Part shown: positions 18,771 through 28,027 of the stretch, piece after piece
Numbering within the stretch: position 1 is the first letter of the stretch
Layout: each line of letters begins with the position of its first letter
Assembly: GCA_005502805.1 (NCBI GenBank)
Contig: SCMY01000003.1
Span: forward strand, 62,001-126,000
Direction: 5' to 3'
Source: Rhizobiales bacterium 2SD
GTDB lineage: Bacteria; Pseudomonadota; Alphaproteobacteria; Rhizobiales; Beijerinckiaceae
Length of the DNA: 64,000 nt
The notes under the pieces: model-generated
The model's input: the letters and a program-made list of their open reading frames with translations, nothing else
Told to the model about the DNA's origin: nothing
Database searches by the model: none
Translations under genes and position numbers: made by a program

Positions 18771-19451
18771 TCAGGTCCGCGGGGCGAGACGGGCGCGCCC
18801 GCCATGGCGGGTCGACCACGCCACCGGATCGGCCAGGAAATGCTTGATCGCGGCGCGATCCTCCGGTGCAAGCCCGTTGCCGACGCCAGCGTGGAGGACA
18901 TCGCCCCAGTTTGCGAGCGCATGCAGCGTCAAGCCGGCCTCTTGCAGCCGGGCATCGGCGCCAGGGAAGGCGTCGTGGTAGAAGATCGTCAGGACATGCT
19001 CGACCTCAGCCCCCGCGGCGCGCAGGCCGCGGGCGAAATTGAGCTTGCTGCCGCCATCGGTAGTCAGATCGTCCATCAGGAGGACGCGCAGCCCCTCGAC
19101 AGGTCCGCCCTCGACCTGGGCGTTGCGGCCGATGCCGAGCGGGCGCTTGCGGACATAGCGCAGCTTCAGCGCCAGCCGGTCGGCGAGCCAGGCGGCGAAG
19201 GGAATGCCGGCGGTCTCGGCGCCGGCGATCGCATCGAGACTGCCCGGCGGGAAGGCCGCGCCGGCATAGCGGGCGGCGAGATCGCTGACCGACTGGCGCA
19301 GATCGGGATCGCCGAGCAGCAGGCGGACATCGACATAGACCGGGCTGGCCCAGCCGGCGGCCAGGATGAAGGGCTGCTGGCGGCTGACATGGATGGCACC
19401 CGCCCTGAACAGGAGCTTTGCGACCTCGCGGCCGACCTCGTTCGTGCTCAT
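18771..19451 (-). CDS. pyrE: Orotate phosphoribosyltransferase
   Basis: 226 residues, the expected size. The PRPP-binding loop reads VLLMDDLTTDGGSK (about 124-137), the key signature of OPRTase; KRPLGIGRN upstream fits the catalytic flexible loop. It converts orotate plus PRPP to orotidine monophosphate. Here it is not with other biosynthetic genes but at the end of an operon with a transporter, PyrD/PyrK and an amidohydrolase, with a four-base overlap to the hydrolase, pointing to salvage of imported orotate. A second housekeeping pyrE probably exists elsewhere (inference). Confidence 0.9.
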   Translation of the reverse strand: MSTNEVGREVAKLLFRAGAIHVSRQQPFILAAGWASPVYVDVRLLLGDPDLRQSVSDLAARYAGAAFPPGSLDAIAGAETAGIPFAAWLADRLALKLRYVRKRPLGIGRNAQVEGGPVEGLRVLLMDDLTTDGGSKLNFARGLRAAGAEVEHVLTIFYHDAFPGADARLQEAGLTLHALANWGDVLHAGVGNGLAPEDRAAIKHFLADPVAWSTRHGGRARLAPRT

Positions 19452-20743
19452 CGCACCGCCTCCCTGATGGCGTCCCGCATCACCGCGATCCCGGCGAGCA
19501 GATCTTCGATCGCCATCGCCTCATGCGGATTATGCGATCCGTTCTGGTTGCGCACGAAGATCATCGCGCTCGGGACGCCGGCATTGGCGAAAACAGCCGC
19601 ATCATGGCCCGCCCCGCTCGGGATGTCCTCGTCGGGCAAGCCAAGATCGCGGGCGGCCGCCTTGAGCCTGCTGATCCAGCCGGCGTCCATCACGGCGGGA
19701 GTGGATTCGAGCCTGCGATCGACGCGGAACTCGACGCCTCTCTCCTCGCCGATCAGGCCGCATTCCGAGAGGAAGAGATCGTAGAAGGCCTCCAGCGTCT
19801 CGCGGCTCTGGCTGCGCACTTCGAAGGAGAAGCGCACCGTGCCGGGGATGCGGGCGATGGCGTGCTCCTGCGGATCGGTACCGAGCACACCCGCGGTCAC
19901 GACCACGTCGCGGCCGCGCTCCAGCAGCGTGCGCCAGTGCCGGTCGAGATGGGTGATCAATTCGGCGGTGGCGAAGACCGCGTCGCGCCTGAGCCAGCGC
20001 GGCACCGCGCCGGAATGGCCGGCCTCGCCGAGACATTCGACCTCGCGGTGGCGGATATTGCCCCTGATGCCGGTGACGATGCCGACCGGCAGGTCGCGGG
20101 CGACCAGCACCGGCCCCTGCTCGATATGCAGTTCGAGCCAGGCCGCGACGGTAGCGGGATCGAGCAGCGGCTCGGCTTTCTCGACGCGAGCCATGTCGAC
20201 GCCAACGGAAGCCATGCACTCCGCGAGCGTCCGCCCGCTGGCATGGTCGCGCACCGAAAGATCGGCAGCCGAGAGTTTCCCGAACAGGGCGCTGGAGCCC
20301 ATATAGGCCCGGCCGAAGCGGGAGCTTTCCTCGCCGCGCAGCGCGTAGACCTTGATGGTCCGGCGCGGGAGGAAGCCTTCTTCCTTGAAGCGGGCGATGA
20401 TGGCGAGCCCGGCGATGACGCCGGCGGCGCCGTCGAAATTGCCGCCCTGCGGCACGGAATCGAGATGTGAGCCGCAGGCGAGGAAGGGCAGCTCGGGCTC
20501 CCTCCCCGCCAGCGTGATCACGAGATTGGCGCCGGCGTCGCGCTCGGTTGCAAAGCCGAGTTCACGCGCCTTCGCCTCGACGATGTCGAGCGCCAGCGAT
20601 TCGCGCTCGCTATAGGCCTCGCGGGTGATGCCGACGCCGTCGCCCGTCGCTTCGCGCAAGGCATCGAACAGGACCTCGGCGAGGGCGCGGTCGCCCTCGT
20701 CTCCGCTGAAGACGTTGCGCATCTGCGCCGCCTGCGCGCTCAC
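19448..20743 (-). CDS. M20-family N-carbamoyl amino-acid amidohydrolase
   Basis: 431 residues of the hydantoinase/carbamoylase (AmaB/HyuC/allantoate amidohydrolase) group. Metal and substrate motifs in order: GSHLDSVPQGGNFDGAAGV, GEESSRFG, ELHIEQGPVL, the dimerisation-domain segment GEAGHSGAVP, and SGAGHDA with NGSHNPHEAM at the end. Such enzymes release CO2 and ammonia from N-carbamoyl compounds. Coupled to pyrD and pyrE by four-base overlaps, its natural substrate may be N-carbamoyl-L-aspartate (ureidosuccinase activity), the product of dihydroorotate opening. beta-Ureidopropionate or allantoate are alternatives. Confidence 0.85.
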   Translation of the reverse strand: MSAQAAQMRNVFSGDEGDRALAEVLFDALREATGDGVGITREAYSERESLALDIVEAKARELGFATERDAGANLVITLAGREPELPFLACGSHLDSVPQGGNFDGAAGVIAGLAIIARFKEEGFLPRRTIKVYALRGEESSRFGRAYMGSSALFGKLSAADLSVRDHASGRTLAECMASVGVDMARVEKAEPLLDPATVAAWLELHIEQGPVLVARDLPVGIVTGIRGNIRHREVECLGEAGHSGAVPRWLRRDAVFATAELITHLDRHWRTLLERGRDVVVTAGVLGTDPQEHAIARIPGTVRFSFEVRSQSRETLEAFYDLFLSECGLIGEERGVEFRVDRRLESTPAVMDAGWISRLKAAARDLGLPDEDIPSGAGHDAAVFANAGVPSAMIFVRNQNGSHNPHEAMAIEDLLAGIAVMRDAIREAVR

Positions 20744-21702
20744 GAGACCGGGTCCAGCCAGGCGAGATCGGGCTCGTCGGCCTCCTCGATCACGACGCCA
20801 TGGATCAGGTCGGCGACGCGCGGGATCTCACGACGCAGGCAGAAGGTCTCGAGCCCGTCGATGATCGTCGTCATCGCCGCCGGCTGCAGGAAGGTCGCGG
20901 TGCCGACCTGCACCGCGCTGGCGCCGGCGAGCATGTATTCGGCTGCGTCCTCGGCGGTGGAGATGCCGCCGCAGCCGATCACCGGGATCTTCACCGCCTT
21001 GGCGCATTGGAAGACCTGGCGCAGCACGATCGGCTTGATCGCCGGGCCCGAGAGCCCGCCCATGATGTTGCCGAGGCAGGGCTTGAAGCTCTTCAGGTCG
21101 ATCGCCATCGACAGGATGGTGTTGGCGACCACGACCGCGTCGGCTCCCGCAGCCTCGGCGGCGCGCGCGACTTCGGGCACATCGCCGGTATTGGGTGTGA
21201 GCTTGACCCAGAGCGGCAGCTTTGTCGCCCTGCGCAATTCACGCGTCACCTTCTCGGTCGACTCGGCCCGCATCGCGAAGGCCTTGCCGTCTTCCTCGAT
21301 GTTGGGACAGGAGATGTTGGCCTCGATCGCGGCGATGCCGGGGATCGAGAGTTCGGCCGCAAGGCTGGCAAAGCCCTCCGCCGTCGGCGCCGAGATCGAG
21401 ACGACCAACGGCGTGTCGTAGGCCGCGTAATGCGGCATGGTCGTCTCGACGAAATAGGGCACACCCTTGGACGGGATGCCGATGGCGTTGATCAGCCCGC
21501 CCGGCCGCTCGACCACCCGCGGCAGCGGGTTGCCGGCGCGCAGTTCGCGCGTGATCGTCTTGGTGACGAAGGCGCCGAGCCGGTTGAAGTCCATCACCTT
21601 CTCCAGCCCTTCGGCGAAGGTGCCCGAAGCCGGCATGACCGGGTTGCGCAGGTTAAGCCCGCCGATCCTGACGGAGAGGTCGACATTGCCTGTGGAATTC
21701 AT
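20740..21702 (-). CDS. pyrD: Class 1B dihydroorotate dehydrogenase, catalytic subunit
   Basis: 320 residues from ATG 21702, which overlaps the pyrK stop by four bases; the frame extends upstream but inside pyrK. FMN-barrel motifs: PVMPASGTFAEG, KTITRELRAGNPLPR, catalytic-Cys segment NISCPN, VKLTPN, and phosphate loop GCGGISTAEDAAEYMLAGA. Partnered directly with PyrK, so it is the NAD-linked B type, able to run as a dehydrogenase or, in orotate-using bacteria, as an orotate reductase. Preceded by the transporter and followed by the carbamoylase and pyrE in one operon. Confidence 0.9.
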   Translation of the reverse strand: MNSTGNVDLSVRIGGLNLRNPVMPASGTFAEGLEKVMDFNRLGAFVTKTITRELRAGNPLPRVVERPGGLINAIGIPSKGVPYFVETTMPHYAAYDTPLVVSISAPTAEGFASLAAELSIPGIAAIEANISCPNIEEDGKAFAMRAESTEKVTRELRRATKLPLWVKLTPNTGDVPEVARAAEAAGADAVVVANTILSMAIDLKSFKPCLGNIMGGLSGPAIKPIVLRQVFQCAKAVKIPVIGCGGISTAEDAAEYMLAGASAVQVGTATFLQPAAMTTIIDGLETFCLRREIPRVADLIHGVVIEEADEPDLAWLDPVS

Positions 21703-22577
21703 GGCAGCGCCTCCATCAGGTCGAAGACCGGACCGTCCCAGCAGACACGCCGGTTGACGATCTCGCCATTGACGTTGAAGTCGCGCACGCAGCAGTAGCA
21801 AAGCCCGATTCCGCAGGCCATCTGCTGCTCCATCGCGACCTGGCCGGGCAGCCCGAACTCACGCGCCAGGCGCTGCTGCACCCGCATCAGCCGGCTCGAC
21901 CCGCAGGTGAAGAAGGCGTCGCAGCGGCCCTCGGCGATCTGGCGGCGCAGGATGCGCTCGACATTGGCCGGGCCGCTGGTCTGCTCGGCATCGGTGACGG
22001 CGATGACGTCGGCGCCCTGGCGCTGGAAGAGCTCGACCGAGACGAGCAGCTCTGGTCGCCTGGCGCTGAAGATCGCCGTCACCTGCGTACCATTGGCCTT
22101 CGCGGCCCTTGCAAGCGGGGCGAGCGTCGCCAGCCCCGCCCCGCGCCCGACGGCGACGATGTGGCGCCACTCCGGGTCCAGCGTGAAGCCGACGCCGAGC
22201 GGGCCCATGATGTCGAGCCGATCGCCTGGCTTCAGCGTATCCAGGCCGCGCGTGCCGGCACCGGTCACCTTGTAGAGGAACTCGACCTGGCGCTTCTCGG
22301 GATCGGCGCCGTAGAGGCTCATCGGCCGGCGCAGGAAGGGTTGCTCGCCCGCCGGCTGCGGGCAGAGCAGCTGGAAGAACTGCCCCGGCTGGGCGGCGGC
22401 CGCCTCCTCGCTGCAATTCACCACGAGGTGCCGGTACTCGACGTTCACCGCCTCGTTGCGAGTGACTTCGGCGAGCTCGGCGACGATGCTCGCCTTCCAT
22501 GGCGCGGACGAACAGCTGCCGCCGATGGCCGCACCGGATCGCGCGGCCCCCTGGATTTGATCCTGCTGAATCGACAT
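21699..22577 (-). CDS. pyrK: Dihydroorotate dehydrogenase electron-transfer subunit
   Basis: 292 residues from ATG 22577; a start at 22607 would overlap the transporter gene by 20 bases. FAD-binding ferredoxin-reductase fold: FLRRPMSLYG, GDRLDIMGPLGVGF, GRGAGLATLAPLA. The C-terminal 2Fe-2S cysteine set ACGIGLCYCCV...RRVCWDGPVF is diagnostic of PyrK. It passes electrons between NAD(H) and the FMN of PyrD. Lies 10 bp after the MFS gene and overlaps pyrD. Confidence 0.92.
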   Translation of the reverse strand: MSIQQDQIQGAARSGAAIGGSCSSAPWKASIVAELAEVTRNEAVNVEYRHLVVNCSEEAAAAQPGQFFQLLCPQPAGEQPFLRRPMSLYGADPEKRQVEFLYKVTGAGTRGLDTLKPGDRLDIMGPLGVGFTLDPEWRHIVAVGRGAGLATLAPLARAAKANGTQVTAIFSARRPELLVSVELFQRQGADVIAVTDAEQTSGPANVERILRRQIAEGRCDAFFTCGSSRLMRVQQRLAREFGLPGQVAMEQQMACGIGLCYCCVRDFNVNGEIVNRRVCWDGPVFDLMEALP

Positions 22578-22587
22578 GGCGATACGC

Positions 22588-23835
22588 TCAGGCGAGCTCG
22601 GCGCCACGCCGCTCCGGAATCAGGAACCACATGGCCAGGATGTCGAGCACGTAGAGCGTCGCCAGCAGCGCGATCGCCATCTCGAAGCTGTAGGCCGCCG
22701 CGATCGTCCCGACCACGAGTGGACCGAAGCCGCCGACACCGCGCCCGATATTGAACAGCACGTTCTGCGCCGTCGCCCGTGCCGCCGTCGGGAACAGCTC
22801 GCTGATCAGCGCGCCATAGCCGCCGAGCATGCCGTTGACGAAGAAGCCCATCACCGCGCCGGCGACCAGGAGTTGGAACGGGTCGGTCAGCCGCGAATAG
22901 ACGATGACCATCACCGCGGCGCCGAGCATGTAGCCGAAGAAGGCCGGGCGGCGCCCGATCCGGTCGGCGATATGGCCGAAGGCATAGATGCCGACCGCCA
23001 TGCCGGCGATGGTCACCGAGGTCCACACGGCCGACTGCGTCAGGGCGAAGCCGAAGCGGGTCGCCAGATAGTTCGGCAACCAGATCATCACGCCGTAATA
23101 GCCGAAGTTCTGGACCGAGCAGAGCACGACCATGCCGAGGCTGAGCTTGGTCGTGTCCCAGTCCTTGACCAGCAGGCGCAGCGCCGATTCCTTCGGGCGA
23201 TCCTTGCTGCGGGCGACGAAGACCTCGGGCTCATGCAGCGAATGGCGGATGAAATAGGCGGCGACCGCCGGCAGGATGCCGATGGCGAACATGCCGCGCC
23301 AGCCGATCGTCGGCAGCAGGATCGGGGTGGCGATGGCGGCCGCGAGCACGCCGACCTGCCAGCCGAGGCCGACATAGGAGGAAGCACGCGCCCGCTTCGA
23401 GGCCGGCCAGGCTTCGGCGACGAGAGCCATGCCGATGCCGAATTCACCGCCGAGGCCGAGGCCGGCAATGGTGCGGTAGATCAGGAGATCCCAATAGCCC
23501 TGCGCCAGCGCGCACATGCCAGTGAAGACGGCGAAGAGCACGATCGTCCAGGTGAGGACGCGGACGCGGCCGATCCGGTCCGATAGCATGCCGAAGCCGA
23601 TGCCCCCCAGCACGGCGCCGACCAGCGTGGCGGTGACGAGCGAGGCCGCCTGGCCCTGGGTCAGTTGCAGGTCGGCCGAGATCGCGCGCAGCATGAAGCC
23701 GAGGATCAACAGGTCGAAGCCGTCCATGGCATAGCCGATGGCGGCGCCCCACAGCGCCTTGCGCGCCTTGCCGTCGACTTCGGTCGGAGATGAAAGGGCG
23801 ATGGAGCCGCCCATGGCGGCCTGGTTGTCACTCAC
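22588..23835 (-). CDS. MFS transporter, aromatic-acid/nucleobase-type importer
   Basis: 415 residues from GTG 23835, supported by GGGGGA eight bases upstream; longer starts add an implausible Arg-rich leader. Twelve hydrophobic segments are visible, with the AAHS-like opening GYAMDGFDLLILGFMLRAIS and both MFS loop motifs GMLSDRIGRVRVL and GHIADRIGRRP. First gene of the operon with pyrK, pyrD, the carbamoylase and pyrE, so the probable cargo is orotate or a related carboxylated pyrimidine. Substrate is inferred only from context. Confidence 0.85.
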   Translation of the reverse strand: MSDNQAAMGGSIALSSPTEVDGKARKALWGAAIGYAMDGFDLLILGFMLRAISADLQLTQGQAASLVTATLVGAVLGGIGFGMLSDRIGRVRVLTWTIVLFAVFTGMCALAQGYWDLLIYRTIAGLGLGGEFGIGMALVAEAWPASKRARASSYVGLGWQVGVLAAAIATPILLPTIGWRGMFAIGILPAVAAYFIRHSLHEPEVFVARSKDRPKESALRLLVKDWDTTKLSLGMVVLCSVQNFGYYGVMIWLPNYLATRFGFALTQSAVWTSVTIAGMAVGIYAFGHIADRIGRRPAFFGYMLGAAVMVIVYSRLTDPFQLLVAGAVMGFFVNGMLGGYGALISELFPTAARATAQNVLFNIGRGVGGFGPLVVGTIAAAYSFEMAIALLATLYVLDILAMWFLIPERRGAELA

Positions 23836-24021
23836 GGCGAAGTCCCCCGTTGCTGCTTTTCTTTGCGATGCGCACCAAAACGCCAAAGCACCAGCGCGCA
23901 CTTCCGCGCGCGGCTGCCGGCCGGTCTCAAGACTATTGGAGTTTGGGCGCTCGCCCACTTTCCCAGGGCGCTTGCCGCGCCGCTTGACGGCCGAGACATC
24001 GAGATCGACCGCGAGAAATCA

Positions 24022-24051
24022 ACGATGGCACCGGAAGTCCGGTGCCATCGT
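24022..24051. promoter_or_regulatory. 30-bp near-perfect palindrome between XRE gene and MFS operon
   Basis: Arms of 14 bp (24022-24035 and 24038-24051, core GATGGCACCGGA/TCCGGTGCCATC) with a 2-base centre. It follows the XRE gene and precedes the MFS start by about 190 bp on the minus strand. No T-run follows on the minus strand, so an operator or mRNA stem is as likely as a terminator. Confidence 0.6.
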
Positions 24052-24074
24052 GTCATTTCCCTATGTCACGCAGA

Positions 24075-24099
24075 AATCTCAATTGCAAGAACAATCTCA
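24075..24099 (-). promoter_or_regulatory. Paired AATCTCA boxes upstream of the orotate-type operon
   Basis: AATCTCAATTGC (24075) and AATCTCATTTTTGC (24093) are imperfect direct repeats 18 bp apart in the presumed promoter region of the MFS operon. A third AATCTCA, within TCTGAATCTCAGA, sits at 25079-25085, 30 bp before the XRE start. Shared boxes before both transcription units suggest XRE binding sites; inferred. Confidence 0.4.
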
Positions 24100-24125
24100 T
24101 TTTTGCGACAAAGCCTCAGCCGGCA

Positions 24126-25049
24126 CTAGACCAGTTCCGAGGACGGCTCCCTCAGCGGCGGCTGCGCGATCCCCGAACGATCGAGGACAGCCCGCAGGGC
24201 CAGTCCGGCGTCGCTGCCTTTGAGGGCGCGGCGCCAGAGCCCGTCGGCGATCTCTTCGTAGAGACGCACGGGCTCCTCGTCAGCGGTCAGCATGGCGATG
24301 CCGGAGCGGACATTCGGCAATTCGCCGCCGAGTCGAAACGGGCTCAAGCCCAGCAGGGTCTTCTCCGCGGTCCGGAAGAGCTGGAAGGTGATGTTCGGCA
24401 GCGTTTCCTCGATCAAGCCGATCTGAATACCCATCGGCTCGCTCTCGATCAGCCCGATCAGATGCTCGATCTCGAGACGCGCTGCGAGGCGTCGCTGGGC
24501 GAGTTCCGTGGGTGGCAGGTTGAAGCGGCCAACGACACCGAGCTTCAGCCAGCGCTCGATCTCCAGGATATTGACGAAGTTGACGACGCTCAGCCGGCGG
24601 CGCTTGCGGGCCTTCTTGCGCTCATCGAGGATCGCGATGATCGCATCGATCTCGGCCACGGCCTCCTCGCGCGGGATATGGGCCGGCAGCGCCTCCACCA
24701 GGGTTTGCCGCAGATGAGCGGAATAGCTGTCCGAGGTCAGCAGATAGGACAGCGGCGGGAAATGCGCGACCACCTGGTCGGCCTGTTCCTCGATCTGCCG
24801 CATGCGCTCGAAATAGCTGACCGGACTGGAATAATATTCGACTCCCGCACCGAGTAGCGATGCGACGGTGGTTTCCAGGAGAGTCGCCAGGCGCTCCAGG
24901 GTCTCGATCTTGACGACGCCCCCGGCTTCGACCCGGTAGACCGCAGCCCGCGAAATTCCGAGGCGCTCAGCCACGTCCTCGGCCTGTAACCCGCGGCCCA
25001 GGCGGTAGGCTTTCAGCCGCTCACCGATTTCATTGAACCGGATTGCCAT
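24126..25049 (-). CDS. XRE-family regulator of the pyrimidine operon
   Basis: 307 residues from ATG 25049. N-terminal Cro/CI HTH: LGRGLQAEDVAERLGISRAA followed by VYRVEAGG and a helix KIETLERLATLLETTV. The long C-terminal domain (about 80-307) contains EERKKARKRRRLSVV-like basic stretch and a LIESEPMGIQIGLIEETLPN segment, probably a ligand-sensing domain. Lies immediately upstream and on the same strand as the MFS-pyrKD operon, so it is its likely local regulator. Confidence 0.82.
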   Translation of the reverse strand: MAIRFNEIGERLKAYRLGRGLQAEDVAERLGISRAAVYRVEAGGVVKIETLERLATLLETTVASLLGAGVEYYSSPVSYFERMRQIEEQADQVVAHFPPLSYLLTSDSYSAHLRQTLVEALPAHIPREEAVAEIDAIIAILDERKKARKRRRLSVVNFVNILEIERWLKLGVVGRFNLPPTELAQRRLAARLEIEHLIGLIESEPMGIQIGLIEETLPNITFQLFRTAEKTLLGLSPFRLGGELPNVRSGIAMLTADEEPVRLYEEIADGLWRRALKGSDAGLALRAVLDRSGIAQPPLREPSSELV

Positions 25050-25310
25050 CAAGCCGACCCCATCTGACGCATCGTCTGAATCTCAGATTTTGGACAAGTT
25101 AGTCGATCCCGGAGCGAATGCGAAGCGCAATGGCGAGCCTTCTATGTGCACGGCACAAGAGCCCTCGGTCGTCGCCATGTGGACCGAGACCCGCGCGCCT
25201 CCTGTCGCGGCTCCTTGGCCGACCAGGGCGCGGCGCTAGGTGAGGGGATGCGCAGCCACTTGGTTTGGAGCCTCTCTCGTCAGGCATAGGCCCGGTAGCG
25301 TGGACTGCGC

Positions 25311-26987
25311 CTATAGCAAGGCGCGCTCATCGCGTCCCAGCAGGCGGAAGGCGAGATAGATCGCTGCGCCGCTGAGCACGAGCAGGATCGTCGACAGCGA
25401 GGCGGCCGTGCCGTAGTCGCCGTCGTTGATCGCGATGTAGATCTTGACCGGCATCGTCACGGTGCCGCCGACATAGAGCACGAGCGACGAGGAGAGTTCG
25501 TTGATCGCGGTGACGAAGGACAGCATCGCGCCAGCAATGATGCCCGGGGCGATCAGCGGGATTGTGACGCGCAGGAACGCCTTGACCGGGCTGTAGCCGA
25601 GCGAGATCGCCGCTTCCTCCATGCTCGGACCAACCTGGCGCAGCGCCGCCGCCGAGGAACGCACCGCATAGGGCAGGCGGCGGATGAAGACGGAGAGAAT
25701 GATGATCGTCGCCGTGCCGGTCATCACCAGTGGCGGGGTGTTGAAGGCGGCGATGAAGGCGACGCCGACGACGATGCCGGGCATGACATAGGGCACCATC
25801 AGCGTCGCATCGAGCAGCGAAGTCTGCACGGTGTTGCGCCGCGCCACCAGGCAGCCGATCAGGGTGCCGACGACGACGATCAACAGTACGGCGACCCCGG
25901 AGAACACCAGCGAGTTGCGCACGACATCGCCGAGCGTTGCAATGATGCGGCTGTAGCTTTCGAGGCCGAAGCCGGGCTGGAACACCGGCCCGTTCGTCTT
26001 CCGGACCGAATAGATCGCCGCGATGATCGCCGGCATCGCGCCGCCGAGGGCGATGAAGTAGACCGCCGCATGCGCTGCTACATTGGCGAAGCCGCGTAGC
26101 CTGACCTTCTCGGGCCGGTTGATTAGGTTGCTGTGGTAGACGTTCCGCCGCGACATGAAGCGCTGGATGAAGACGAAGACCATCGACAGCAGGATCAGCG
26201 CCAGGCTGAGCGTGGTCGCCATGCCGAGATTGGAGCCGATCTCAGCCGAATAGGCGGTGTAGGCCTCGGTCGCCAGTACGTTGAAGCCGCGCCCGAGCAG
26301 GCGTGGCGTGCCGAAATCGGCGATCGCGTGGATGAGGGCAAGCAGCCCGCCGGCCGAAAGTGCCGGCAGCACCAGCGGGAACGACACCTTCATGACGCGC
26401 TGGAATGGCGTCAGGCCGAGATTCTCGGCGGCTTCCTCCAGCGAGCGGTTGATGTTGGCGAGAGCGCCGGAGGTCAGCAGGTAGACATAGGGATAGAACT
26501 TGAAGGCGAAGACGATGAGGACGCCCCAGACGCCGTAGATCGGCGGCATGAAGATGCCCCAGGACATCAGCGTCTGCCTGACGATGCCGCCCGAGCCGAA
26601 CAGCACGATCCAGGAATAGGCGCCAATGAAGGGCGGCGAGACCAGCGCCAGGATGGCAAGCATCGAGACGAGGCGGCTGCCCGCGATCTGGAGCCGCGCC
26701 ATGCAGAAGGCCATCACCGAGCCGAGCAGCAGCGCGCCGGCCAGGCCGCCGAACCCGACGATCAGCGTGTTCACGAACGCATTGAAATAGCGCGCGCTGG
26801 TGAACAGGCGCTGCCAGTTGGCGAGGCTGAGCCCACCGCTCTCGTCGCGGAAGCTGGAGACCAGCACGAGGCTGAGCGGCATCAACAGCAGCAGGATCAG
26901 GATCGCCCAGGCGGCGAAGGCGACGAGGCTCCAGAAGTCCGGCTGCCAGCGGCTGCGCTGGCGGGGCGTGTCGGCGATCGCGCTCAT
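25311..26987 (-). CDS. Fe(III)-type ABC transporter permease (double-length)
   Basis: 558 residues from ATG 26987 (four-base overlap with the ATPase gene); the much longer open frame upstream is antisense-like. Two tandem BPD_transp_1 halves of about 6 membrane helices each, with EAA-type loops EEAAENLGLTPFQRVMKVSF and MEEAAISLGYSPVKAFLRVT. This fused layout is that of FbpB/AfuB/PhnU-like permeases for ferric iron, organophosphates or 2-aminoethylphosphonate. Forms the importer with the adjacent ATPase and the divergent binding protein. Substrate is not settled by sequence. Confidence 0.88.
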   Translation of the reverse strand: MSAIADTPRQRSRWQPDFWSLVAFAAWAILILLLLMPLSLVLVSSFRDESGGLSLANWQRLFTSARYFNAFVNTLIVGFGGLAGALLLGSVMAFCMARLQIAGSRLVSMLAILALVSPPFIGAYSWIVLFGSGGIVRQTLMSWGIFMPPIYGVWGVLIVFAFKFYPYVYLLTSGALANINRSLEEAAENLGLTPFQRVMKVSFPLVLPALSAGGLLALIHAIADFGTPRLLGRGFNVLATEAYTAYSAEIGSNLGMATTLSLALILLSMVFVFIQRFMSRRNVYHSNLINRPEKVRLRGFANVAAHAAVYFIALGGAMPAIIAAIYSVRKTNGPVFQPGFGLESYSRIIATLGDVVRNSLVFSGVAVLLIVVVGTLIGCLVARRNTVQTSLLDATLMVPYVMPGIVVGVAFIAAFNTPPLVMTGTATIIILSVFIRRLPYAVRSSAAALRQVGPSMEEAAISLGYSPVKAFLRVTIPLIAPGIIAGAMLSFVTAINELSSSLVLYVGGTVTMPVKIYIAINDGDYGTAASLSTILLVLSGAAIYLAFRLLGRDERALL

Positions 26988-28027
26988 GCCGCACGCCCGA
27001 CCGTGACGCGGCGGCCTTCCGAGTCGAAGGCGTGCAGGTCGCGCAGGTCGAGGGCGAGCTGGATCTCGCGCCCCGCCTCGATGGAAAGGTCGGGCGGGGG
27101 CGCTGCGATCTGCGCCACCAGCCTGTGCCCTTGTGCGCTGACGGTCAGATGCGCCTCGCGGCCGAGATAGGTGAAATGCTCGACCGCCCCGGTCAGGGAG
27201 AAGGCGAATTGCGCTGGCGTGTCCGCCTCTGACAGGCGCAGCCGCTCCGGACGGACCGCCCAATGCGCGACCCCGTCGGAGGAGGGCAGGCCGAACGCGC
27301 TGGGCGGCAGCAGGTTCATCGTGCCGACGAAGCTAGCGACGAAGCGCGTCGCCGGCTGGCCATAGATCTGCTGCGGGGTCCCGATCTGCTCGACCTTACC
27401 GCCATCCATCACGCAGATCCGGTCGGAGATGGCGAGCGCCTCCTCCTGATCATGCGTGACATAGATCGCGGCGATGCCGATCGTCCGCTGGATGGCGCGT
27501 ATCTCGTCGCGCAGATCGAGCCGGAGTTTGGCGTCGAGATTGGAGAGCGGTTCGTCCATCAGGAGGAGGCGCGGCTTTACGACCATGGCGCGGGCGATGC
27601 CGATCCGTTGCTGCTGGCCACCGGACAGGGCCGCCGGCAGGCGATCGGCGAGCGCGGCCAATCGCACGGTCGCAAGCGCCTCGGCGACGCGCTCGCGGAT
27701 GGCGGAGGCCGGAACCTTGCGGGCTTTCAGGCCGAAGGCGACGTTCTCGGCGACGGTCAGATGCGGAAAGATCGCGTAGTCCTGGAACACCATGCCGATG
27801 TCGCGCCGGTGAGGCGGCACGGCCAGCAGGTCGACGCCATCGAGGTCGATCCGTCCCTCGGATAGTTGCGAGAAGCCGGCGATCGAGCGCAACAGCGTGG
27901 TCTTGCCGCATCCCGACGGGCCGAGCAACGTGAAGAACTCGCCTTTCCCGACGGCAAAGGAGACGCCGTCCAGCGCGGTGGTTGCCCCATAGCGCTTGAT
28001 CGCGCCGTCGACTTGCAGATACGCCAT
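26984..28027 (-). CDS. ABC transporter ATPase, FbpC/PotA-like
   Basis: 347 residues. Walker A GPSGCGKTT (36-44), Q-loop VFQDYAIFPH, signature LSGGQQQRIGIARA, Walker B LLLMDEPLSNLDA and switch VTHDQEEAL. The C-terminal TOBE regulatory domain follows (WAVRPERLRLSEAD). Energises the double permease encoded just downstream. Divergent from the binding-protein gene with a 119-bp shared promoter gap. Confidence 0.92.
   Translation of the reverse strand: MAYLQVDGAIKRYGATTALDGVSFAVGKGEFFTLLGPSGCGKTTLLRSIAGFSQLSEGRIDLDGVDLLAVPPHRRDIGMVFQDYAIFPHLTVAENVAFGLKARKVPASAIRERVAEALATVRLAALADRLPAALSGGQQQRIGIARAMVVKPRLLLMDEPLSNLDAKLRLDLRDEIRAIQRTIGIAAIYVTHDQEEALAISDRICVMDGGKVEQIGTPQQIYGQPATRFVASFVGTMNLLPPSAFGLPSSDGVAHWAVRPERLRLSEADTPAQFAFSLTGAVEHFTYLGREAHLTVSAQGHRLVAQIAAPPPDLSIEAGREIQLALDLRDLHAFDSEGRRVTVGRAA

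Noticed and set aside
25311..27263. Longer start for the Fe(III)-type permease
   Set aside because: The first 92 residues are antisense-like Pro/Arg-rich sequence inside the ATPase gene; ATG 26987 with a four-base overlap fits better.
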